Of a DNA stretch of 64,000 bases, positions 1-8,288 are shown piece after piece (the first letter of the stretch is position 1; every line of letters starts with the position of its first letter). The position numbers and the translations under genes were made by a program. The notes under the pieces are model-generated. The model did not search any database, was not told where the DNA came from, and worked only from the letters and a program-made list of their open reading frames with translations. Origin of the DNA: Ctena decussata (lineage: Eukaryota; Mollusca; Bivalvia; Lucinida; Lucinidae); NCBI GenBank assembly GCA_963989385.1, contig OZ022498.1, positions 2,921,501-2,985,500 on the forward strand. The letters run 5' to 3'.

Positions 1-410
1 TACCTCCACATATGTTTGGGCTAGCGTTTGTAGGGACACCTTGCATTTAACTCCGATAAATCAAAATCAAAATGAAATGAAATCAAATCAAATCAAAAGA
101 AAAAATCAAATAACATTAAATCAAAGTCAATCAATGAAATAAAATTAAATGAAATTATAAATCAAATTTAATTTAATTTAATTTAATTTAATCAAATTAA
201 ATCAAATGAATGAAATTAGATTAAATCAAATTATCTCCACATATGTTCGGGCAAGCGTTTGCGGGGACACTTTGCAATCAACTTCGTGAAATCAAAATGA
301 AATAAAATGAAATTAATGGAAAAGGAAAATCAAAATTAAATTAAATTAAATAAGATTAAATTAAATTAAATTAAATTTAAACTAAATTTGATTTGATTTG
401 ATTTGATGAG
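1..410. repeat. AT-rich tandem repeat, about 231-bp unit, two copies
   Basis: Two copies of a block beginning CTCCACATATGTT (near 4 and 235) each run into a long low-complexity tract of AAATC/AAATT words. The copies differ at several bases in the unique part, so this is an old tandem duplication or the edge of a satellite that continues to the left of the window. I see no coding signal. Confidence 0.7.
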
Positions 411-419
411 AGAATTGGG

Positions 420-560
420 GATTGTCGTATTTATTCGGCGATAAGACGTGGATTTTCTGCTCAAGAGTGACCCAAAACAGCTAAATTAGTCCAATAAATG
501 TATGCAATAATTAGAGTTTCCCCTTCCAAAACAATCCAAAGTTCTAGATCCGTACAGCAG
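420..560. repeat. Relic of the TAAGACGGATCTAGATC hairpin family
   Basis: Contains GATAAGACG followed by a CCCTTCCAAAACAATC box and TCTAGATCCG. These are the same words found in the clear hairpins at 15470-15640 and 19258-19380. This copy is degraded and has lost its central palindrome. Confidence 0.4.
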
Positions 561-561
561 G

Positions 562-690
562 TGGAAGAAAGAACTGTTAACCCATCAGTGAATGATTACC
601 TATTTTGAATCAGGAAGGATAAAAGGGATAGGTATCTTATACTGTGCCCACGATACTGTGGCCATTTCACATCCACTGCGCATATGGTCT
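562..690 (+). repeat. SINE body fragment (family S3, headless)
   Basis: The string CTGTTAACCCA...CAGTGAA...TACCT, then CTGTGCCCACGATACTGTGG, matches in order the body of the tRNA-headed SINE at 39658-39905, which has CTGTTAACCCAGCAGTAAACG and CTGTGCCCAAGATACAGTGG. The tRNA-like head is absent here. The following stretch 691-1325 holds nothing I recognise. Confidence 0.5.
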
Positions 691-1325
691 CTAGTCTACA
701 AAAGTCTTTACCTTTAATGGCCGAGCAGTCTTGCTGATTTGGGTATTTCTTATTCGCGCGTCTCACAATGATAGCTTTCCACTCGACGCAAAGTATTTAT
801 TTAACACGTGACAAGTCAAATGGTGCTTTGTGCCTATTCTGTGCAGTCTAGTCACAGAGTATGTACGCACTTAGGATCCCATAAGCACAACCGGAAGACT
901 TAAACTACCTCGTATGAATCCACAAACTGATTTGAACCTTCAGTGTTCGATTTTTTATGGCTCTTTAATATATTTTTCTTTTGCGTTTAGCGCTTTGCAA
1001 TGTCACGGGTCTGAGAATAGAAACGGGGTTAACATGTTTAATGCAAAACCTGCGTGAGCAGTACATGTAACGCACTAGGAATGATTTTCATCGCGTGAAA
1101 AGCGAGCATAGATGAAGTTTCAGTGAAAATTCTTAAAATTGGGATGCCTCAGATAATTGCCAATACGGTCCTGAAACTTGAACAGTTTTAGGGTTCAGAG
1201 CAGAAATGGATTTTAGATATGCAGATAGAAAGTCAGAGAGTGTAGACCCTGACCAGACTGCTCTTCACAAATTCCAAAGTAATGAAAATATCGCCAATGT
1301 GAGGAGGCAAACTCTGATCAGACCA

Positions 1326-1548
1326 GGGGTCGTATTCATGAAACGATTCAAGTGGTTGCTATGCTGTTGCTAAGGTTGAACTTCTTTGAAGGAGATTTCC
1401 TACAACTATGAAAATTGCTCTGGAGGAACAGTCTTACAAAGACTGTTCCTCCAGAGCAAATTTCATTGTTGTATGAAATCTCTTTTATAGAAATTTAGCC
1501 TTAGCAACAGCATAGCAACCACTTAAGTCGTTTTATGAATACGACCCC
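1326..1548. mobile_element. MITE family M2, hairpin element
   Basis: A 223-bp near-perfect inverted repeat. It opens GGGGTCGTATTCATGAAACG, passes through GCTATGCTGTTGCTAAGG, and folds at a centre reading TGGAGGAACAGTCTT/AAGACTGTTCCTCCA near 1437. The reverse arm ends TTTTATGAATACGACCCC. The same hairpin recurs at 42721, 58035 and, as a half element, 58911. It has no coding capacity. No convincing target duplication is visible because the ends merge into palindromic flanks. Confidence 0.85.
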
Positions 1549-1589
1549 AGACTTTCCTGTGTGTATAGAACGCAAGATTGTCGTTTGTT

Positions 1590-2480
1590 GGTCAAGCCGA
1601 CCTTGATCTATGTTCACACTGTATTGAACAGAGCCAAATTGACGTTTACTCACTGCGTTTAACTTCATTTCTCAGTGACTAAACCACCCTTTGTCAAGAA
1701 ATTTGACAAAAGCTTACATTATGACATCATCTCTGCAACATCAGTGTCGTTTGCTGACCTTGACCTTTTTTCATGCTCTGTTGAATATAGCCAAATTTAT
1801 GTCTGCACGTTACGTTTGGCTCCATTTATAAGAGGCAAGCTTGTGTTGGAACTTCATACAAGCTTACATCATGACGTCTACTTTGCAACACCAGTACTGC
1901 TTACTGACCATGACCTACTTTTAACACTGTTGAACATAGCCAAATTTACATCTACCCACTGCGTTTGGCTCCATTTCTCAGAGAGTAAAAGAACTTTTGT
2001 GACAGAAACTCGTACAAGCTTACATCATGACATCTTCTCCACAATACCGTATTGTTTGCTGACCTTGACCTTAATTCACGCTCTATAGAGCATGGCCGAA
2101 TTTGCATTCACCTACACTGCATGCAGCCCTATTTCTCAGACTAGATTACTTTTTGTGGTGAAATGTCACACAGCTTACATCGTGACATTATATCTCCAAT
2201 ACCAGTATCACTTGCTGACCTTGACCTACTTTCTGACTCTGCTGAAAATGACACAGTTTACTTGTACTCACCGCATTAAGCTCCATTTTTCAGAGACCAA
2301 CAGACTTTTTATGGAGAAACTTCACACAAACTTACACCATAACACAGCGTTGTTTACTGACCTTGACCAATTTATCAGGCTTTTTGAACATAGTAAAATT
2401 GATGTCTATGACGTATTATGATGGAACTTCATACAAGTATACATTTTGACGTGTCGTAGTTTGCTAACCTTTATGCATTA
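1590..2480. repeat. Degenerate satellite, about 155-bp unit, roughly six copies
   Basis: A unit containing AGCCAAATTTACATCTACCC, a TTGGCTCCATTTCTCAGAGA box, ACAAGCTTACATCATGACATC and TTTGCTGACCTTGACCT recurs near 1631, 1792, 1937, 2094, 2250 and 2390. Spacing is 140-161 bp. The open frames across it (1675-2088, 2092-2421) are translations of the repeat: they show no domain and the same peptide pattern recurs once per unit. Confidence 0.75.
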
Positions 2481-2685
2481 AAACTAAAAAGCAGAGTAAT
2501 TCAGGGAAAAAAGCTTTTTTACAGTCGCGACATAATCTTTCGCGGAATTCTAGTTTAACTAAAGATTTTGCTGTTTTTCGTTCGGTATTTTGTTTGACGA
2601 TTGAGCATTTGTATAAGAAACACTGTATAATGAACATATTGCCTACATATAAAAGAAACTGGTGGGTATTTTGATTACAGTACGA

Positions 2686-2925
2686 GTATAAGACGGGGAT
2701 TTCCAGTGCCGAAATTACCCCGATTACAATGTATTGAATCCAGCTTTAAGAGGAACTATCCTCTATCACTTCCAAAACACTCCTAAAAATCTGGACCCAT
2801 CTAGTAAGAAGATGGATCCAGATTTTCAGGATTGTTTTGAGAAAATTGATCTCAGATTTAATGGTTGCTTTGGAAGGGAAAAAACCGTGTTACAATCGAT
2901 AAAAATACGGAAAGTTACTGTCGCA
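2686..2925. repeat. Relic copy of the TAAGACGGATCTAGATC hairpin family
   Basis: GTATAAGACGGGGATTTCC at the left, TTCCAAAACACTCC, and a central near-palindrome ATCTGGACCCATCT / AGATGGATCCAGAT, then TTGCTTTGGAAGGGAAA on the right. It resembles the hairpins at 15470 and 19258 but is diverged. Confidence 0.5.
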
Positions 2926-3104
2926 ACAGGCAGTAAATATATCCTTTTTTAACATTCTTGCTCATTATATATGAAATAATTTGCGTATAGCCAGCTACGC
3001 TCTTGTTGGAGAACACTGGGTGTTGGTATGATGAAATACTAGTGTGAAAAACGAGAGTTTCAATCTACGAATGTGTGAAATTTCTTAGTGGGAAAATCCA
3101 TTAC

Positions 3105-3316
3105 AATCAACTCTCGATTTCTCGAATACTGATATTTCAAAGTACTCTCTGATATCAAAGAATATAGTTTGGATTGATTTTCTTATTTATTTACATCAAA
3201 TTCTTGTTGTCTCAAACTACTGATACATCAAAGTAAATTTTCTGGGACCAGAAAATTTACTTTGAGATACCAGTAGTTTAGGATGAACTTTGAGTTTGAG
3301 ATATCGAGAGTTGATT
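3105..3316. mobile_element. Palindromic MITE-like element, 212 bp
   Basis: The termini are AATCAACTCTCGA and TCGAGAGTTGATT. Inner arms repeat CAAAGTAAATTTTCTGG / CCAGAAAATTTACTTTG around 3240. I see no other copy in this window. The region 3317-3937 to its right has only short random frames and nothing I recognise. Confidence 0.65.
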
Positions 3317-3937
3317 AATAGTATTTTTAATACAATTCTCATCACACCCATAAGTAAAATCTGATAAAGTGCTGATTTTTTGCATATACTCCGTCGACCC
3401 AGTTACCCCATTTTACCCTACTCTCTGTTATTTTAAAAGTTTAAACATTATGCCTCACCGCTCAAAGTCTTCATTTGGTAATAATGTCATATTACACCTT
3501 ATTTTGACAAATGCATGTCAGTTTGTGGTCAGTCAATACTATTACGACATACGAGGGGCGATAAAAATTACGTGGACTGCAGTGGCAGTACAGGAATTGT
3601 AGTTAAAATTTACAGAAAAAAATCTACCATAAAAAATCATTGAAAAATAAGTTTTTTTTTCTCCATTTTATATTAGAATATTTACACTGCCACTGACTTC
3701 CCATAGGTGAACCCATTAGAGCAACTAGCTTCATACACCGATGAAGGACAACTGACCATGTGACGTTGTCGTCATGCGACGTCGTAAGTAAACAAACGTC
3801 TTGATTGGTTCTTGTAACTATTAACGTCGTGGCCGAACACGTCGTTACTAAATTCTCTTCGACTCATATTTTGCCTTTCTACACCAAATTACCACGAAAA
3901 CGGCACAGAGAGAATAACAAATAAAGTTTAAATATAA

Positions 3938-4155
3938 GAATAAAAATTTGATTTTTCAGAGTTCATCGTGTGAAGAAGCCAGTGGTCGTCGCTAAAATTC
4001 TACAAGAAGCGCTTCGCGCTTCATGGAATTTTAGCTCCGCCCACTGGCTTCATCGCTAAAATTCTACAAGAAGCGCTTCGCGCTTCATGGAATTTTAGCT
4101 CCGCCCACTGGCTTCATCACACGATGAACGCTGAAAAATCAAATTTTAATTCTTA
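3938..4155. mobile_element. Fold-back element with a tandemly duplicated 64-bp core
   Basis: The outer arms are AAATTTGATTTTTCAG...TTCATCGTG and CACGATGAACGCTGAAAAATC. Between them a 64-bp core starting GCTAAAATTCTACAAGAAGC is present twice in direct tandem (3991-4054 and 4055-4118). Each core is itself a hairpin around GAAGCGCTTCGCGCTTC. 4156-4589 shows nothing else. Confidence 0.75.
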
Positions 4156-4589
4156 ATTGATACTATAACTACACTGGAGTAGCTCATTAATGACGTCCGA
4201 CGTTATGTCCCATTTTCACGTTACGGAAGATCCTTTGCCTGTTTTCACAAAAATAGCACCCGCTTTGCACATGATTTTGAACCACTCAAGTGTATGTCTG
4301 CATGCAATGTCATTTAGTTAGACAATTTCATTGCAACACGTTCTTTATATTTTATAAGTTCATAGATCCAGACGAAATTTTGCTTTTAGCATCGAGTCAA
4401 AGAACATTAATTTTGCAGAGAAACGCAAAATGCTGGTCTGCCACCCACTAATCAGTGTCTATATTAGATTAAACTAACAAGCAAGGATCACACGTTATTT
4501 CTCTTATTTCCTTGTCATTTTCTTAGCAAATATATACAAACTTGGAATTTGCATATAATACTGTTTGACGTTATTTTGTCACCCACATT

Positions 4590-4775
4590 GAGCCGCGACA
4601 CGACAAAAGCAACAAAGTGGTTTTGCGCCCAGCACAAACTCAAATCAGCCTGGGCACACGCCCAGTCTGATCAGAGTCTTCGCTGTTGGCATAGAGGTAG
4701 CTTAGAGCCTTGGCGCTTTGCCGAAGTCTTATCAGAGTGGGTGAAATGCGTCGTCCGATCAGAGTCTACACTATC
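4590..4775. mobile_element. MITE family M1, degenerate copy (left arm)
   Basis: M1 is the dominant repeat of this window: a ~235-bp palindrome whose ends read GAGCCGCGACACGAGAAAAC and its complement. Inner blocks are AGACTCAGATCAGCCTGGGC and CCAGTCTGATCAGAGTC. Here the left end and inner blocks are clear, but the right arm is rearranged after AGGTAGCTTAGAGCC and no right terminus is present. Confidence 0.75.
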
Positions 4776-6319
4776 TGTAAAAGTCAAATGGACATTACTC
4801 CTTAAAATGAAGTAAAAAATAAATAAATAAATAAACTAAGCCAGACACCCCTCAACTGGCAGATGGACTCTTTCAATTTATATAGCCAAAAAAAAATCCA
4901 CTAGGTAGAAATGGGTTAAGCTTCTTATGCATGTTAAAAACATGTTGACAGCAATATTTCCATGGAAGTGGACAGCTGAAACATTTATAAAATAGTATAC
5001 GAAATGCCATGTAGTTAATTCTACTACAAATAAAAGAGGTGAAACATAGTTTTTTAAAACCTTTTCATATGGAACTTTATGCTATTTCATTTGTTTAAAT
5101 GTGGCTAATTACGGTCATTTTCCAATGATGAAACTGTAGTGAAGACCTTGCAGCGATATATTTCATGATTTTTACCACGGATAGAGCTGTGGGACCTTAA
5201 ATGCGGTAAATCATTGGAATAAATGAAAGGTAAATCTGTATTTAGTGCAACTTTATTAGGTTTAATATCAATAATAATTCTACATAAACGTCCACGTATT
5301 TTTTATGTCCCTACTACAGGTTTGTTTATTTTTTTTATATTTTTTTGCGGCATCTGATCTTGGTCTGAACTGTTTGTCAATGTCCCTTTTATAGGACACT
5401 TGGCATAAAGGTTGGCCTCTTACGTGTGGTCTTAAGATACTTAAAATGTTTTCTTAACACCCTGTATAAAATAGTTCATCAGTAATGAGCCTAGCATTTA
5501 TTTTTGTAAGCAACATACAGTCAAATATATGTATACTGAACGCCAAAAGAAACGCATACAAAGTATATATATTAAATTTTCAAAAGTATGCTACTAGTTT
5601 TTGTCTTGTTAGTTTGACGTGTCCACGAGTCTTTTTGAGAAAAAGAATATGTGAAATCCCCAATATGTCTTACACTGTAACTGTGAAAACCAATACTTTC
5701 AGGATGGAGTAAAATTAACAGTTACAAAAAAAACAAGCCATCTTTAAGAGGTAATATCCTCATCTGCAGATCTTTGTGAATCACAATTTACCTGCGATTG
5801 TTAAGCTCTGTATCAAGAAATTTTTCTATAACTCATTTTGTTCTAGGGCTGTCTTTAATTCTTGAAAAAAAAAAACAAGACAAGGAAAGTTAGGTATCAA
5901 GAAAGCGCAAACAGACATTTCACTTTAACATAGGGTTTTCCTCTGAACATTCTAACTCTGATATGTTCAAACGGAAAGGGAAAATCTTTGTAAAATCAGT
6001 AATACTGTAGTGAAATGCAACATCAAAATCATTTGTAAAAGAAACTGAAGCGTAAAGCCATAAAGAGTGCCGTTATCGGTCTTCAAAAATTACTCTTTGT
6101 TTAATACAAAGGGAGGTAATTTGAAAATGGACCGATTTCATAGCGCTGTCGTTTAATAAATAACCATGTCATTCATATGAATTTGGCGGTTTTCTAACAG
6201 TTGCATATCAGAGACCATTTCTGAACACAATATGATTTATTGGAAAAGGAAAGAATACTCTTGCAATGGAATTTAATGTTTTTGAGAAAGTGAGGTAACT
6301 CTTTTACGAAAGATTTAAA
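4776..6319. other. No gene recognised; one short repeat relic
   Basis: AT-rich sequence with stop codons throughout. Near 5100-5225 the words GTGGCTAATTACGGTCATTT and AATCATTGG resemble the repeat at 54550-54720 and 58490-58530. I find no domain-bearing frame. Confidence 0.4.
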
Positions 6320-6556
6320 TCATGAAGGTTTCATCGTGAGCTGTGATCGGATGAAAGTCATAGTCTTTGCAATGAACGATTTGGACTTGCCTAGTGATAA
6401 TGCCGAGGAAAAAGAACCCGAACTTGTATGCTCAGGGTCCGAAGCCAATTTCTTTGAAACATGTAATGCTTCTTTGGCATGGTCTGAAGAAGTGGACTTT
6501 CTGATCGAAATAATTTGCAAATCATATCCCTTTGCAGATGTCTTTTTTCTTTTCAA
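6320..6556 (-). CDS. Possible exon, Ser/Lys-rich, unrecognised
   Basis: A 78-codon minus-strand frame rich in Ser, Lys and Ala; an overlapping plus-strand frame (6336-6596) is also open. On the minus strand it is preceded by TAGTTACAG, which could serve as an acceptor site. The composition is less AT-rich than the flanks. It matches no family I know, and a chance frame is at least as likely. The LTR element at 6618 inserted about 60 bp upstream of it. Confidence 0.15.
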   Translation of the reverse strand: MKRKKTSAKGYDLQIISIRKSTSSDHAKEALHVSKKLASDPEHTSSGSFSSALSLGKSKSFIAKTMTFIRSQLTMKPS

Positions 6557-6612
6557 CTGTAACTATCTTGTGGGTGTAATTTTACCAAGGATTTGAAACC
6601 GACTCTTTGTAA

Positions 6613-6617
6613 CTTTT
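6613..6617. repeat. Target-site duplication, left copy (CTTTT)
   Basis: CTTTT directly precedes the left LTR. The same five bases follow the right LTR at 11642-11646. Five bp is the usual duplication length for Gypsy- and BEL-type integrases. The element end must then be read as ATTGTG rather than the canonical TG, so the boundary is uncertain by two bases. Confidence 0.6.
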
Positions 6618-6866
6618 ATTGTGTTTTTACCCCTTTATAAACTATACAATTCCCTTGTAGCTTAGAAGCAAGGCAAGAGGGATGGAAATTGAGACCGCTG
6701 TCTGTCACCGCTTTGGATTCGTGCAAAACGCTCAGCTGTAATTCACCTAACTGCGCATGTCTGGCGGAAGTAGATAAATATCGCCCCTTGATTTGCTTCT
6801 AGTGCTACTAATCCCCGGTACTTACATCTGGACCCGGGAATCGGGCCAAGACGATGCGTCACTACA
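6618..6866 (-). repeat. 3' LTR of the gag-only element
   Basis: 249 bp; it matches 11393-11641 with no difference that I can see. In element sense it begins TGTAGTGACGCATCG and ends AAAACACAAT. TTTATAAAGGGG lies about 25 bp from that end and could be a TATA-type promoter. It also contains CTACAAGG, complementary to the heptamer repeated in the adjacent internal arrays. Confidence 0.9.
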
Positions 6867-6877
6867 CTCCTCCCAAC
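6867..6877 (-). other. Polypurine tract
   Basis: On the minus strand GTTGGGAGGAG abuts the TGTAGT start of the 3' LTR. A purine run exactly at this border is the expected primer for plus-strand DNA synthesis in LTR elements. This fixes the element's orientation as minus, in agreement with the gag frame. Confidence 0.8.
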
Positions 6878-6979
6878 TTTATGATGAAAGGTTCCACCCA
6901 GGCTGGGAAGCCGAAAAGAGATGTGCTAGCCATAGGTCCACGCACAATACCTTACCTCTTTGGTGTAGCTTACATCAAC

Positions 6980-7870
6980 CAGGACTGTTGTGAACTACAA
7001 GTCCACAGGAATCTTCTTGACAAACCATAGGCTCGTCGATGACTTCTGTTGACAAACTACAAGTCTGTCGTTGACTTCTGTTGACAAACTACAAGTCTGT
7101 CACTGGATATCTGTTTATACTGGACAGATGACAGACTACAAGACATATCATCTGGAATTCTGGATATCTGTTGAAGCTGACAGATGACAGACTACAAGAC
7201 ATATCATCTGGATTCTCTGTTGAAGCTGACAGATGACAGACTACAAGACATATCATCTGGATTCTCTGTTGAAGCTGACAGATGACAGACTACAAGACAT
7301 GCCATCTGGATTCTCTGTTGAAACTGGACAAATGACAAACTACAAGTCTGTCATTGACTTCTGAGCAGACAACATGTCCGCTCAAACTGTTGACATCCGG
7401 ATTGCTTTGTTGACATGAGCGAGCTACAAGCCCCACTCAACTGGAACTTGACATGAGCGAGCTACAAGCCCAACTCAACTGGAACTTGACATGAGTGAGC
7501 TACAAGCCCAACTCAACTGGAACTTGACATGAGCGAGCTACAAGCCCAACTCACCTGGCTGTTGACTTGACTGCAACCTGGAACTCATGAGCGAGCTACA
7601 AGCCCAGCTCACCTGCATGTTCACATGACCACTCTCTTGAGCGAGCTACAAGCCCAACTCAAATGGAATGGATTACTGCCGTCCACGAAGCTTTCTTTTA
7701 AATCTTCCTCGCCTGACTACAAGTCTCGGCTCGGACAGATCTGGTGGAAAGCAGAGTAACTTCGCTCTGTGGGGATCTCTTTCCCTGACTACAAGTCCAG
7801 GAGCAAGCATCCATCTGTCGTAACCTTCGAGGTTCTTTTCTTGGGGATCTCTTTCCCTAACTACAAGTCT
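6980..7870 (-). repeat. Mosaic tandem arrays sharing the CTACAAG core (3' untranslated part of the LTR element)
   Basis: At least four arrays follow one another. One is a CAAACTACAAGTCTGTC type. A ~49-bp unit GACAGATGACAGACTACAAG occupies 7125-7330. A ~38-bp unit TGACATGAGCGAGCTACAAG occupies 7410-7660. A ~72-bp unit GGGGATCTCTTTCCCTGACT occupies 7690-7880. The units differ in sequence and length, yet each carries CTACAAG; I count 17 occurrences. The minus-strand frame at 7673-7990 is only a translation of the last array. Confidence 0.75.
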
Positions 7871-7939
7871 GGGAGCGAGCATCCATCCATCCATCATGGC
7901 AGAGTAGTCTTGAAATCCGGATGTAGCAGTCTGCGCAGG

Positions 7940-8165
7940 TTCCACAGGTGATTCCTGACACTGGTGACCTCTGAAGGTATTTCCTGACACCGGTAACCTT
8001 TAAGGTATTTCCTGACACCGGTAACCTTCTTTCCTGTATATCTGACATCACAGTCTTATCACCCTGGTTGAAGTCATTGGACGATTCTTGGACAGGTTCC
8101 AAAGGTAATGCCTAACACCGGTAGCCACTGAAGGTATTTCCTGACACCGGTAACCTTTCCTGTTT
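7940..8165 (-). repeat. Short tandem array, TTTCCTGACACCGGTAACCT unit
   Basis: A 30-bp-scale unit with TTCCTGACACCGGTAACC and AAGGTAT recurs about five times, interrupted by a unique segment at 8030-8100. It lies between the gag stop and the CTACAAG arrays and is part of the element's noncoding 3' region. Confidence 0.65.
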
Positions 8166-8288
8166 CCTGTACTTCAACAACTCAGTTAAACTTGAGTGAT
8201 CTGACTTGACTGTGAAGATTCAACCCGACAGTTTTCACCAGATGTACCTGTACTCTTTCCTCCCCTGTTTACTTTAAAGGCCTTCCTT

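Noticed and set aside
1675..2421. Two adjacent open frames (137 and 109 codons) that look like a split small gene
   Set aside because: They lie within the 155-bp satellite and the peptide pattern repeats once per unit; no domain or splice signals.
7673..7990. 105-codon frame with repeated LVVRERDP peptide, possible second gene of the LTR element
   Set aside because: It coincides with a ~72-bp tandem array and has no known domain.
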